A DNA stretch of 45,593 nt from Trichoplax sp. H2 (taxonomy: Eukaryota; Placozoa; Uniplacotomia; Trichoplacea): NCBI GenBank assembly GCA_003344405.1, contig NOWV01000335.1:1-45593 (forward strand), in the 5' to 3' direction. Below, one piece after another: positions 11,201 to 24,200 of this stretch (position 1 is its first letter; every line of letters begins with the position of its first letter). The notes beneath the pieces were generated by a model that was not told where the DNA came from, did not search any database, and was given only the letters and a program-made list of their open reading frames with translations. The position numbers and the translations under genes were made by a program.

Positions 11201-14200
11201 TCGATTGAATTAGAATAGGAGCCTGTGCTCAATCCAAATTTCTACTATTTGGACGAATGCTTATATAAAATTGTTACGTTCTGATAAAAATTCTGTGCAT
11301 AACCTAAAGCAAAGATATCGTAGCAATCAATAAATATTAGAATTTATTTATCGTCTCGATTCTTTTGTTCCATTTTGTGATAGGATGGCACAAGACGACA
11401 ATCAGATTCTGCCAGCACTTCCGATTCCGGAGTCAACATGAAGCCGCCTATTGCCGATTATGATAAGGATGATGATTTAGATAGCAATATTACCCCCCGC
11501 CAACTCCAACGCACAATCAGTTCACCCGATGAATTAGAACTAGATAGTTCAACTGATGGTTCAGATGAGGAGTAAGTTTATTAATATGGTTAAGCGAAGG
11601 TTAAATGATCATTTCTTCACGTAAAGAATTTTATCTGACAGAGATATTGATGATGCTCGTTCCGAAACTAAAATCGATGGCCAAGCAAGTAGCAATATGA
11701 ATGTAAAGGTAACTTATTAGTATATTCTTGATCAGTATAGTATAGCTCACTGTCATCTTCCAATTAAAGTTGGATTCTTGTAGATATAAGAAAAGTTATC
11801 TAAACTAGTGTTAATTGCTATGATACACTGAGCAGCTAGAATGTTACTCTGTATTTAGTATATGAGAATAGACCAGTACCATTGCTATTCTTTACTCGCT
11901 ATACTTATCAGCTATTGTCAATGATATATGAAATGTCTAATGTTATTTCTCAATTGAATCAATTATTTAGAATATATCCAATGCTATAATAGAGAGTCTA
12001 TCAGCGACTCTAGAGGTTAAGTGATAAGCATGAAGTATAAAAATAGATTCACAGTTTATATTACATAAATATCATATTAATATACTTTTTTTACACATCT
12101 AATGTACTTAGTTGCAGAAGCAAGGAGAATTAAAGTACAAAATGATCAAAAATGTTTCCAATCAAAAGGTAGGAAAATTTATATGAATTGATTACACTTA
12201 AAATCGTTACTAATAAGAGTCGTTAATCTAACGGAAAACTAGTACTTGTAGCGTTAACTAATTTAATATTACTCTATCTAGCAAATCAATTTTGGCGGAA
12301 AGTGGACAAGAGTAAAGGCAGCATTACGTGGTCATATATTATTTTTATCTAAAGAACGGAAAGATAAAACAGAGGTATGAATAATTTTGCAGATTAGGAG
12401 TGTCTTATTATTCTACTATAGCTGTCGTGTTAGTGTTGTTATGACTAAAGCGTCCCAAGAGAGAAATCTGAATCTTCTCGTCACTAATCAAACTTACGTT
12501 TACGATCATGTAATTTTAAGATGATAAGTGTGAAATCTTCCATTGCTGATTTCGCCTACGATAAGAGGAAAAAGAACGTCTTTCACTTAATTGCTTATAA
12601 CCGTGTTGAGTATCTATTCCAAGTAGGTTTCCTAAATAGTGATAAATTAAGTTTAGACTTTAACTTATTTATTGTTTTATCCTAAAATCATTAATTAAAT
12701 ATCATAATACTTATATGCCTAATGTATTCACCTCCAGGCAAACGATGGCGATGATGCTCGAAGTTGGATAGATATTATCAAAAAGAGTTGTAATCCAGAT
12801 GAAGATGTGAGTAGCACTAATGTCAACAGAAACATTCGGCTCAAAATTGATACAGTGCTTTCATAAACATTATTAAGGTTGTGGTTACTTGTTTTTAAAT
12901 TACCTATTATGATCATTTGATTCTGCTTCCATTCTATCCAGCCGATTGGAGTAAACGTGGAACTGATCTTAAACAAATTACAAGAGAATCCTGGGTAAGA
13001 TATTGTCTCTGGTATAAATTGTTACATTATTATTCAGGGTCTTTACCAGATATTATCATCTGTTTACAAAAAGTAGCACTGCTTCACCCATTCTACAATA
13101 ACTCATTACCTGCATAACCTCCAAGATATATGAGTATAACCTACTGTGCAGTACTCTTATAGACAAAAGTAGCCCCTAATACATATTACTAAAAAATACA
13201 CGGCAAAAATTTATGGGCATGTGTTAGATGATATTATTATTTAATCGTCTAAAGGTATTACCACATAAGATTGCAACATAGTAGCAATAGCTTTCGCATA
13301 TCGTTTAATTTTGAGCCATCTATAAAGTGTCCAGATAACCTTGTCCTTTACATTATAAAACTTACCAAGTTAATAAAGATGGGATGGCGTTGTTGTTACT
13401 TGCTGCACATCTTCTTGCACGAAAGAATACCCATACAGTTAGGTGCTACAGATTAGGTTTTGCCATTTTTAAATAATTTTTATCTGTTATACCAAGGCGA
13501 AGATATCGGTTTGAATAGAAGCTGACATTTCGAGACTCATTCTATTAGTAATTCATTAGTCTACTTAGTAACTACAATTGATAGTAGTTGCTATTGTTTT
13601 GATTAGATGGACCTTAATTATTGTTGTTGTTAAGGATTCATCTTCATTTTATTTTAAGTCATTGCAGTAGTGAAAAGTAACTTCATACTTCGACGTTTAG
13701 TATTCTGATTTATTTCTTTGAACAATGCTCAATTGCTTATAGAGGTCGCAAAGCGATGAATGTCTTTTCGGATGTCCTTTATTCCTTTAAGAATAAAAAG
13801 AGTAAAAATAAAAGTAAGATCATACTTATATACGCGGGGCTAGACTCAAATTTTAAATTAAATCTTGTCTGAATTTGTATATATACAGTATATTACGATT
13901 GTTTATAAGTAAGGATATCATATTAAATGTTACATACTGATGTAAGTATAGCATCCAAAATTTAATCCTATTTGATGTTATCTCGCCGCCTTTACCGAAA
14001 TTATATGATGAGTGTACAAAAAATTTGCTACTTGTATAAAATTTAACCATTTTTTGATCTTGAAAATGAATAGGTGACAAGAATTCAAAGCTTAAAGACC
14101 AGTCAAGTATTGGTAAATTATTTATACTAGCGCTTTTACGCTTCTTAAATATTTTGAAAATACATCATTTGCAGACAATACGTGATACCTTGTTTCAAAT

Positions 14201-17200
14201 TTTGTTAGACATCCGTGCATTACAGCCGTTACTAACTGCAATGTTTTCTTACTTTGCGTAATAATTAGATCAGGATAGTAGTAAATTCGGCATCAAAATT
14301 GAATCATGCGATATGTCGAAAGATCACCCGGTACGTTGTATACTAAAACTCTTTGATGAACAAAATTTGATTAATAACTATCATATTGTGATTTGTTCTA
14401 ATGGTTGTATATAATCTTCCTAAACGAATATTTTTACACTATCCGCTTAACTGATAATTAGGAAGTGCCTCTTGTAGTTGTGCAATCGGTTAGAATAGTG
14501 GAAGCTAGAGGTTTAGAAATGGTTGGCATTTACAGGTATGTCAACATTTTGCTTTATAAGATAAGATAATACTAATTAAGGTCTATATTCTTTCTGGCGA
14601 TGCCTATATTAAAATGATAAGTTCTTACATTGTTTCAAAGACTAAATTACTAGTCTTACTTTTATCAATCAATCAATCAATGCAGGGTGTCAGGTAATAA
14701 TGCAGCTATGAATCATGTAATTAAAGAATTTGATAAGGGCAATATGGACGACATCGATTATAATGACGATGTAAGTTAAAGGCTTATAACTGTATCAACT
14801 TTAAATAATCGACAATAAGATTTACGAATAAGTGACTGGCTGCCATACATAAAAGTTTCAATTATATTTAACGATCAGTAGATTATAATTTACATCAATT
14901 GAAACATTTTTGTTGCATCTTATTATGATAGATTGGTAAAATACTGTTTTAAGGCTTTTTAACGTAGAAAGAATGTTTAACCTAAGCATCCGCTCTTTAC
15001 GTACATTAAAAATTAAATTTTTTTATCTTGGCTTTTTATCATTATTAGCAATTCGCTGATGTCCACGTGTTCACAAGTCTGTTAAAGACCTTTTTTAGGA
15101 AGCTTCCGGAGCCAATTATTACAATAAGTAATAAATAATGAAGCTTTTTTCTAATAATTTCAAGATTTAAAGAACTTAAAATATTCATGAGCTGTTCATT
15201 CGCATAAATAGAATTATACGATAGTTTCCTATCAGCTGGAAGGCAGAAGCATCTGAAGAGGCAAATGGTTGAAATAAAACGACTGGTTAGTCATTCATCT
15301 GAGACTAAATACGCTGCTTATAAATTAAATAAATAAATAATGACCTCGCATATAATCTCAGCTAATGAATTTATTTCAAATTTCTGTCCTATTATTATGG
15401 TGCTCTATTTTCAGTTGTACAAATTGCCTTCGATTAATTTTCAAACCTTAAAATACGTGATCAAACATCTAACGAAAGTGAATGAAAACTCAGCCATTAA
15501 CAAGGTAGAAACATAATACACTCAAAGACTTCAATTTCTAAGAAACAATTTACTATCGCAAATTCCAAGGATGAAATTTGAGATTTTCTTTGGAGTTACA
15601 TTAAAGTAAAAACAATTTAAATTTTTTTAAATACCTTAGATGGCATCTAGCAACCTAGCCATAATTTTAGGTCCAACACTACTTCATGGGTCTGTTGAAA
15701 CAAACCCTTTCGATTTTATGAATAACATGGCAGAATACTATAAAGTTGTTGAATTACTGATCCTTCATGTAAGAACTTTATAAATCACGTACTGTTGTAT
15801 GATAAGACTCCAATATATTAGCCCCCAAAACTCTAAAAATGATTTATTCAATCTTAGTACCGATGGTTTTTTATCGAGCCTTTCGTAGAAGGCAAAGAGG
15901 TAAGCAACCAGTAAGATAAATCTGCTTGAAATGAAATATTACGGTCCAGAGTTAAAACACGTCTATACTGCTATACCATCAACTGAAATGAAGGAGTAGA
16001 TACGCTAATTTTTATTTTATCATTGATACTTGTAATCTCAAATGTTTTCGTTGCCTAGCAATGGAATAAACGATAGACAGCTTAGAATTTACGGTAGATT
16101 ACATTCGAATAATAATTTATAGCATAACTTCCTAACGATGATTACACATGTCAAATAATATTATCGCAATCAGTAAATATTGCATTGAACGTGCAAGTTT
16201 GCGCCTCCTATACCATAAGTTATCAACTTTTAATAATATTTGATAAGGTTAAATAATAAAGCGGAGATTGGTATGTAATGTATAGCAAGTATTAACCCAA
16301 TGTACTATATAATTGAATCGACTAAAACAGTACTTTCTCATCAACTTTATGTTCAATGTTAAATGCTATGATGATACTATCAAATATTCTATAGTATTTC
16401 CTGATTATCCTTGATCGCTTATTACGTTATTTCTTTTTCAATTAGCCTTTTGAAAGCTCAAATGCAAAAGCAACGTCGTCGGAAAAACTACAAGAAAGAA
16501 ACCATATAAATGATCAGGTAAATGCATTCGAAAATATGTCGTGACCAACCAATTTCATGCCAATTGGTGAATGAAATAATAAACCTAAAGTTCGCCTTTT
16601 GTATTCATAGTCTGACTCTTACACCATTGACTATAAGAAGAGCTCTAAAGAAGTTAGCATAGACGATATTATACGTGAACGTGAAGTGAAACAAAAACCA
16701 ACACAGTTAGCACTGTCCCTAAATCAGGCTGATAATTCTACTGCGAGTGAAGATTTTATACGGCGTAACGAGTCTCCAAGAACTCCCATTAGAAGAGGAC
16801 ATGCATTGTCGATATCTGACAATAATATGCGAGGAAGAAGTCAATCAGTGCCGAATAAATCCGTTTCATCCAGCCCACTCAAAGGAATGTCTCCTGTTAA
16901 AGCAGGTAATGATGATGAGAAGCTATTTAAAGAACCGGAGCCTCCCTTAGTGCCAAGAAGACAGTCCAATGTTGACCGGATGAACCCGGTCAATGAAGAA
17001 ATATCAGCAAATGACTACATTAGACCACGACAAACAAGTATGCTGGAGCTATCAGTGCCAAGCTCAGAAAATAATCAGCGAATGGAATTAAACTCTCGAC
17101 CATCTTTAGGTCCTATAGCCCCATTACGTCAACCTGCCCGCAGCTTTAGTAATAGACTACCGATTTCCCCTACGCGTGATAGTAAACGCAGTAATTTTTC

Positions 17201-18008
17201 CGAGGATTCATTTGATCAAGGAAGTTACGTTCAATTTAATAATAGCAATGATAACAATGTAGAAGATCGAAGAAATAGTGAAGAACTTCCAGATTCCGAT
17301 CTTGATAGATACTCTACTGACTTGTCGACCAGGCCTGATAGTTCTAATAATTCATTTACTTTTGGCTCACGATTAAAGGAAGCAAGTCGATCTATAAAAA
17401 CTGGAACTGCTGATCAACAACCATCGAATGTGAAACGTCTTGGACTTAGAAATGGAAAATCTGATAGCCTTGATTACAATGAAAATTCTCGCAATCAGGT
17501 AAAGCCTGCAAAGTTATCAAGTGTAGATATTGTAAAAAAGTCAAACAATATTTCAGCTTCGGATCAACGTCCACGTCGTCAGCACTCTCGATCGAAGCGT
17601 AATTCTCATACCTCGAAGCACTATAATGAATCTGATGCTTCCATGAGTGAAGATAATGAAATCTCCGACAAACCGAATGTGCAAAGAAGGAATTCGGAAT
17701 CAGATGATGAAAAACCTAAACACAATTACGATAACTACGTTAATCGTGATACTAATATGACATACAACAATCGTAAAACGTCAAATGAGATTCGATTGGA
17801 TGACAACCACCAATCTCATTCAAATCGAAATAGACTTGCACGAAATGGAAGTATACCCGATTTAGAGCATACAGCACCGTCAGATTCCAGTGATCTGCAG
17901 CAACAGAGTGACCTTCGGTATTCTCATCATGAACAGCATCAACTGCCGTCACACAGTACAGAATTTACGCGATTTTTTATTCATTCGAAAGATGTCGATT
18001 ATGTTTAA
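4837..18008 (+). CDS. ARHGAP21: Rho GTPase-activating protein, ARHGAP21/23-like (UBL?-PDZ-PH-RhoGAP), 26 exons
   Basis: Predicted product: 1527 residues (4584 nt with stop). Exons: 4837-5271, 8107-8292, 9274-9406, 9575-9653, 9822-9876, 9954-10522, 10656-10734, 10925-11173, 11384-11571, 11642-11708, 12118-12168, 12282-12374, 12521-12622, 12738-12806, 12942-12994, 13743-13813, 14269-14330, 14462-14535, 14686-14770, 15049-15127, 15212-15285, 15415-15504, 15640-15768, 15858-15899, 16446-16517, 16611-18008. Every intron is GT-AG and all phases agree. The start is ATG 4837 (A at -3, G at +4); the frame opens upstream only through a TTG. Domains: ubiquitin-like segment about 1-85, PDZ about 176-292, PH about 681-785 plus helix to about 803, RhoGAP about 842-1035, disordered tail to 1527. 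The family stimulates GTP hydrolysis by Rho/Cdc42 proteins at Golgi, junctions and cortex, and its PH region binds ARF1-GTP in vertebrates. Family assignment rests on the domain order, the long PDZ beta2-beta3 loop and close motif matches in PH and GAP. Exons 1, 16 and 25 are the least certain. Confidence 0.92.
5272..8106 (+). other. RhoGAP gene intron 1
   Basis: This is a 2.8-kb AT-rich intron with donor gtaagt and acceptor tttgtaatag. Isolated GTACAGTATA-type copies of the satellite motif lie near 5761 and 7055. The open frame at 7414-7665 has no domain signature and no splice partners, so I treat it as chance. No internal gene is seen. Confidence 0.7.
8107..9876 (+). other. RhoGAP gene exons 2-5: PDZ domain
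   Basis: Four exons encode residues 146-296. The PDZ starts with a basic strand, then the carboxylate-binding loop SGYGF (GYGF at residues 188-191). A long beta2-beta3 loop with LPPRQPPN follows, typical of ARHGAP21/23. Then come the hydrophobic strand ILINMVV, GPAHLAGVRTGD, VVSVNGESI and KTYQQISNVIQ (helix 2). The domain ends at LYLEIVPKDD. The ATG at 8119 is internal, not a start. The family PDZ binds C-terminal ligands at junctions and cortex. Confidence 0.9.
9954..11708 (+). other. RhoGAP gene exons 6-10: disordered linker with basophilic kinase sites
   Basis: Five exons encode residues 297-680. The sequence is Ser/Asn/Thr/Pro-rich with no folded domain visible. It carries PPRRNSS (exon 6), MRRKSMAS (exon 7) and TRRQSDS (exon 9), each an RRxS motif suited to PKA/AKT-type kinases and 14-3-3 binding. 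Exon 9 becomes acidic (DKDDDLD, DGSDEE) just before the PH domain. Reading continues across GT-AG introns in consistent phase. The open frames at 9976-10158 and 10201-10494 are shadows. Confidence 0.8.
12118..12994 (+). other. RhoGAP gene exons 11-15: PH domain and ARF-binding-type helix
   Basis: Exons 11-14 encode residues 681-785. The first strand is GELKYKMI, then KWTRVKAALRGHILFLSKER, then SIADFAYDKRKKNVFHL, then RVEYLFQ, then the C-terminal helix DDARSWIDIIKKS with the invariant PH tryptophan. These pieces align one for one with the vertebrate ARHGAP21 PH domain. Exon 15 (IGVNVELILNKLQE) matches the helix after it, which contributes to ARF1 binding in the vertebrate protein. Exon 15 also lies in a second open frame (12917-13117), but phase and homology support this one. 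Confidence 0.88.
13743..13813 (+). other. RhoGAP gene exon 16: basic linker between PH and RhoGAP
   Basis: This 71-nt exon was found by phase matching: exon 15 leaves GG, and the only downstream acceptor that keeps the frame open is tgcttatag at 13742. It encodes GRKAMNVFSDVLYSFKNKKSKNK and ends in donor gtaaga. It occupies the place of the short basic segment before the GAP domain in vertebrate ARHGAP21. Phase then fits exon 17 exactly. It is short, so its boundaries are less sure than those of the domain exons. Confidence 0.7.
14269..15899 (+). other. RhoGAP gene exons 17-24: catalytic RhoGAP domain
   Basis: Eight exons encode residues 827-1039. Motifs in order are FGIKIESC, VEARGLEMVGIYRVSGNNAA with arginine finger R872, LLKTFFRKLPEP with the conserved lysine at 913, KLPSINFQTLKYVIKHL, SAINKMASSNLAIILGPTL with the conserved Asn at 986, and YYKVVELLILHYRWFF. 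All catalytic and Rho-binding landmarks of the fold are present, so the enzyme is predicted active. The R872 codon is split between exons 18 and 19 (AG|G). Confidence 0.93.
15900..16445 (+). other. RhoGAP gene intron 24
   Basis: This intron of 546 nt runs from donor gtaagc to acceptor tcaattag. It is AT-rich, and I see no additional exon, repeat or RNA gene in it. Confidence 0.75.
16446..18008 (+). other. RhoGAP gene exons 25-26: disordered C-terminal tail
   Basis: Exon 25 (72 nt) and the large last exon (1398 nt with the stop) encode residues 1039-1527. The tail is rich in Ser, Asn, Arg and Asp and has no fold. It carries PPLVPRRQSN (a proline-rich patch plus RRxS), DRRNSEE and QRRNSES. The final residues are KDVDYV, where Asp at -2 and Val at 0 fit a class III PDZ ligand. 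Stop TAA is at 18006-18008. Frames at 16747-16950 and 17752-17952 are shadows. Confidence 0.88.
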
Positions 18009-18290
18009 TGTTAAATGGATGATTGAATCAAAAAATTTGTATTGTTTATGTTAATAATAGCAGCATTTCTGTATATGATATAATTGATTTGGCGATGCTT
18101 GTAAACGTACACAATTAATCTGTGAAAATTTCCGACATTTCTTGTCGCTGAACTATAGAGTAGTCATGTCCACTACGGGAAAATTAATTATTAATTTGAC
18201 TTTTTTTAGAATGTAAGATCGAAAGTTCTTAGCCGTCTTTATCTTCTGAATTTTACAGAATGAATGATCTGATTATTGTTACTCTCGGAT

Positions 18291-18296
18291 ATTAAA
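18291..18296 (+). terminator. Candidate polyadenylation signal of the RhoGAP gene
   Basis: ATTAAA lies 283 nt after the stop codon and is followed within about 35-50 nt by a T/G-rich stretch (TTTTGTGTATG). A canonical AATAAA at 19113-19118 is an alternative giving a 1.1-kb 3' UTR. Sequence cannot decide between them. Confidence 0.3.
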
Positions 18297-21200
18297 TTTG
18301 TGGTCGTTAAATCCGTCTGAGATCGATTTTGTGTATGTTTCTCTTTATTTCGTAACAACTATTATTGTAGATTTATGGTATGCACACGGTATGTTGCGCT
18401 ATTGATAAGTCTTTCTAAAACCTACCTTCATAGGTCATGGCATATATGTTTTCTATATGTACCAAATAAGTAACTAACGCCAGTTAGAAGTTTTTAACGT
18501 ATAATTTTATAACATCTTACTATATGATTAAGTCTAAATTGGATTTTGATAATACAACGGCTGATAATGCCATTAATGCAGGTAGTATTGCATTGTATGG
18601 TATTCAATGTATAGCAAGGTACTTTACTATATGTTGTACTTACCTGTATGCATAATGTATATAGAATTTTACGATTATCTATTCACAAAAATTGGATTTT
18701 TCAGAGATTCACCTATGTACCATAAACCTGACTAAAGTTAGTCCTGCGGAGGAAACGATTGAATAATTAATTTTTACTTATGTTGATCTGTAAAATGATT
18801 TCAACGATGACAATGTCAACGAACGACTGTTTAGACTGTAAAGACTATAAATTTGATGTATTATTTTTACTACTGTACTAAATTTTAATACGTTTATTTT
18901 GGTAACCTTCAATAAGTTTAATGATTTTTACAGAAATGAAGCGGTGAAAGAACTGCCAAGTGCACTAAATATTTATTTGTTGGATTTACTGATCGAGACG
19001 TAAATAATCGATAGATTTTAGATGTATTGTCTACTGTATATCTTTAATCCATATTTTAAAGACTGACTAACTAAATTTAAAATCTGTATAATATACGAAA
19101 TCGATGATCAGGAATAAATTTAATATTAAAAATTATTGATTATGTATCCCATATTATTGATGTAAGAATCTTAGATGTTGAAATAGACTTTCGTAACATG
19201 CTAAACAATCATCAAGTAGGTATATGTAGTATCGATCGATAACTAAAATCATGCACAGTAATGCTTTAAATGATATTTACTTAATCATATACTTTGACCG
19301 TTTGTGAAATATCCGGAACCAACCGATCAGTTTAAGGACGACAGCTTCTACTTGTCCTTCGATTTTTGCCTCGTGTTAAATAGATACCTTTCATAATAGA
19401 GCAATAATTGCGGATATGATTAGCAATCTAATTCAGTTATCACGCTGTTTTATAAACCTACCACAATATAAATACTTAAATACCAGTGTTGTAAAACACT
19501 AGTAAACACAACTGAACTACCGTATACAGCTATACGACATTGCAAAATACACATAGTATTAAGTAAGCCCTTTTTTACGTTCCTGTTTAGTTTATCCTAA
19601 ACTTTTATGAAGTAACACCGCTGGCCTTAAACAGCTTATTCGCTGAAACTATAATTACCCCTGTACAGAAAATTAAAGCGCCATCTGCGCCATGTTATAA
19701 CTGCTTACAGCTACCACAATCAGTACTGCAACATACTGTATATCTATGCTTAGCCGCTATAAAATCTATACATCCTAAGTAAACATTAAACCAATCGCTA
19801 AGAGCAATTTGGACTGGTATGTTCAATTAATTGCCCAATTTATCAGCTAAGAACCGAAGCCTTCGTTTTTATTTGTCTAAAATTCTTGTATCAAATACAA
19901 TACGAGTACATCCATATAATTATTGACTTTTAGTGCATACCTATTTATTTACTTTTCGTATTTTTTACTTATGATAAAACATGTACACAAAACGTTATCT
20001 CGTAGAAGCTATACTGACTCCAGTTTATTATATCGACAGAACTTACATCTATGGAATTGTTTGTGTAAATAATGATTGTATAAACAAAACAACATATTTG
20101 ATAATCACGTTGTGAGGCACGAAGAGCTAATTCTAGTCTGGACTGCTAAACTTCCAGACGTTTGACATTGAATGCCGGTACGCATCCTTTTTAAGAAATC
20201 GGCATTAGCGTGGGCAATACATAAGAATTAAAGCTCTAGTGTAGCACGTTTAAATAATTTTACCATCCTAATGCTTGAGCCACAATATGATATCAATCTT
20301 AGAATTAATCTTATTCTATGTAATAAAGGAATTATATTGCCACTCTTTTAGGAGAAAGCATACTCTACGGTGACTGCGCCGTCATTTAACGACTTCTCTA
20401 TATGTTATGACAAGCTATTTCGAACGTATGCTCAGCAATTGCATCTTAGACTATTTACTGAAAATCTGCTAGGTCATCAACGTATCTTTTCATAGCTATA
20501 CAATCTCAACCTTGCAGTGAAATACACCTGAACAGTTTTAAATATTTTCTCCATCCTTGATTAATGTATCTGAGAATAGTATCAATTCTTTATATGTAAT
20601 ATAAAATATGTACTGCAGTGTATGATTATGTGATAAAGTATCTTCAAAATATTATCACAAGAATTACAATTTCATATAAAACTTCAATACATTCCATAAA
20701 ATTCGCTCGTAAAACAAATACTAATAGATATTTATACAACCTTGCAATCTGATGTACAGCTCGAAGTATTCATTACACAATCTTAAAACTAGGGTCTTCA
20801 GTTAATTTCGGGTTGCACTAGGATGAGATATTTAATAATTATCTGATGAGAAATTCGAACACAATATCCTCTTTACTATTTATCGGCAAATTCATTCGAT
20901 ATCATCAATATTATGGTTGATATATATGCATATGTATTTCATCTAGCTATTTACCAACCTATTCATAAATTTTTGACGTAAATTAAAACTTTATTAAAAT
21001 TTTTATATTCCGAAGTAGACCTCTTAAATTGGCAAACTATCACAGGACAAATTATAACAGCAAATACTTATTCATCTAGTCTTATATCACTCTTGGGCTC
21101 AACTATCCCTTTATAACTTCATAACAGTTATTCTGCTACCGCACTATTGCTGCTAACAGAATCCTTACATAGTATAATTCATACACTCTCTACTATCGCA

Positions 21201-24200
21201 CTGCATTTAGAGATGAATAGTTCATAAGGCACCTTCAGCTATTCTTAGGGAATTTCAGACATGAATAAGGTAAAAGAGGTAAATTTCCTCCAAGACAGGT
21301 TAATTATCAGCGTTAAGTTAAATCTTATTCAGGTTCACTCGTTCTCTATTGGTATACTATTACCTACTTTGTACTACCGTAGTTTTAATAAGCTATGAGA
21401 TAAACAGGTTGCTAAGTACTTTCTGCTGTTCCCCATGAATTCAGATATGAACACGAAAAATATGACTAATTGCCTGTGTGGTAGCTTACAACTCGCAATT
21501 AAGTCTTGGTTTAGCGCTTACCGATAATAAAATAGAAAGCTTTCGTAACGTAGAGAAAACCAACGTCCATCACGATATTTGATTTACGCACATTATACGC
21601 TTACACGAGAAATTAAATTATAGATTAACTAAAGATTGCTTGATACTGAATCTATTTTCCTCCAGATTTAAAATGTAAGTAATTGACCTGTCAAATCTGA
21701 TACTTTTAATAAATTAAAATCTACTTATACGTGGATGAAATCCAAGACAGATCCCAAGCGCTATTGATCTTGATCAATTTCGATGATATGTTTTTCTTCT
21801 TGTAGTGGCATACGAGTATATCATATACCGAGGCAAAAGGATAGAAGCAGAAGAATTGATTGAAAAAGTACCAAAGGTATCAGAAAAGCTGAAGGAAGAA
21901 ATGATAATTGTTCAATATCTAGACAAATGCAATCACATTGGATAATTACGAGAAGATTGAAATAAGACATAAGATGATTATGCCAAATTACTGGATATAA
22001 GATGAAGTAGTTTAGATAGGGGCAATCAAGGCATTCGCAACTCATATAAATAAATTGGAATCATCCATTATACTTATAGCATATATGATGAGACTACTTC
22101 TATGCATCAAAAATTACTCTCAATAGGATTATCATCTCTGATTTCAATCGTTCTAATATTACGAAATTATATAAAACCATACAATTTGCTTACCATAAAT
22201 AGCACAAATATGAGGAAGACATTTCTATGCATAACCAATCGCCTAGAAATCCCCTAGTTAACTCTTTGTTATAATCATTTAGATGGTATAAAGCCATGTA
22301 ACAACATTGGAAATGTCTTGTAGTGATTTCAGCTAATTGCAATAATAATGTGTGTTGAAAGCTTTCTAATAACATAAAGTAAAGTACTACTTAAGCGACG
22401 TACAATAATTGCTATACATAATAAAGTAACAGTAGATAATAGCTAGCATTATGAAACGATGTGCTTGTATTTCAACAACTCAAATTTTGAGTAAGTGGAT
22501 GCCAATCTAAAGGGTTAGAAAGCCAATTCATTACTACTGTATAGGAATCAAATTAAGCACAAAGATGATAATTCCATGTATTAGAAGTTATTTAAAGTTT
22601 AATTTTTAGTTTTTAGTTTTACCTCGAAATTGCTAGACCAAAGGACAACATAGGATCTTTATCCGATGATCAAGAAGAGTATGAAAGACTATTTCTAAAT
22701 ATCAGGAGATACCATGCTCAAAATTCAATTAATTGTCCTTAGTTACCATTAATTCGATAATGCAACATCATAGAAGAACATTAGAAATATCTATTTTCAT
22801 CAGTGCAAGCACGATGCGGCTATATTTTTGCATGAAGTGCGAATCAAAATTTTACAATCAGTTCTTATTCACAATCATCTCGATATCGTTGTATCATATA
22901 AGGGCAGGGTAATTTTCTATAGAATACAGAACAAGCGTTTCTAACCATGAGGAATGAATCAAATTTGATCAACCATTTTTGATTCCAATCATTTACACGA
23001 TACTATATCATGTAACAAACTGTGGAATTATACATCATAATCAATTGTAAGCACATAGAAGCTGTTTTATGCATAAAAACGACTTACAAAATGCTTATCA
23101 GTTATTAGCCCTAATCATCTTGAAGCTGGTAAATCATATAACGACACAGAAATTCTATATGACGATCAGCTCAAGCATTAAGAGATTATTTGCATGCATG
23201 AGAAATCACTCAATTCCATTTTTATTTCCTGACTATTATCATTTTAACATAATCGAAGATTGTACAATCTCAATATCACCGACATGTAGCTAAAATAGTT
23301 TACTAAATAATCAAATTTTAACCATGGCTATCTCATTTATCGTTATTGACTAATAATTTAAATATATATCCTTATTCTATGAGCTTATACGCTCATGATA
23401 CTAAATAAATAGACTTAAGATTATCTGCTTAGTTACTAATATCTTAAAATGCGCTTTATTCCACGAAACTATTCAAATCCAATTTCGATATCGCTTAGTA
23501 ATCAATATTAATATATAAATTGAAGCCCTAATACTTGTAGTATGCTTTCCCGAAATTGCAAGATTAAAATATCAAACGGTACGAACAAATAAAAAAATAT
23601 AATTAAAAAATCAGATTACAGTATAATACGCACCTACCATTTATTGTTGACTAGTAAAAGAATTTTTAAACGGTATCTATCCTATGAATTTAATTAATTA
23701 CTACAACTATTATCAAAATATTTTATTAACTTACAGTATTTTCATCTTGCTAGTTCCATGCCATATACAAAACAAAAGAGGCGAACTAAAATGAAAAGAC
23801 TTTGCGTTAGCAATAACAGAAGTGAAAAGAATTTATAAGCATATGTTGATGTCATCAACGTAATCTTTTTCTCATTAATTTAGTAGCGTAAGGTGCAAAT
23901 AACTAGTCTAAAAATGAAAGTAAACATGACTATAAATCTGGTATTGTAAAGTATAGTGTAATTTCAATGGATTAGAATAGAGTAATTCATCCATACTATA
24001 ACAGAAAAAATGGCAATTAAAATTACTAAATTTGTTGTTGTTGTTGTCGAAAAGGTCCTAAACACGAAAACATTGAGATGGTAATGGTAATAATCAGGCA
24101 TACAATTGATCAATATGCTACCTGCAAAAGTCAATAGGTCTAAAAGTAGATTATAAAAGCGGAAAACTATTCTACCTTAAAACTGATTATTTTTGATTCA

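Noticed and set aside
12917-13117. Alternative frame across exon 15
   Set aside because: Phase from exon 14 and similarity to the helix after the ARHGAP21 PH domain select the other frame.
21808-22957. Chain of coding-looking open stretches on the + strand (21808-21945, 22053-22255, 22617-22742, 22771-22957), one behind a good acceptor-like tract
   Set aside because: Run lengths of 40-67 codons are about what chance gives in this composition, the pieces do not join in phase, and no family is recognised. A translated search would settle it.
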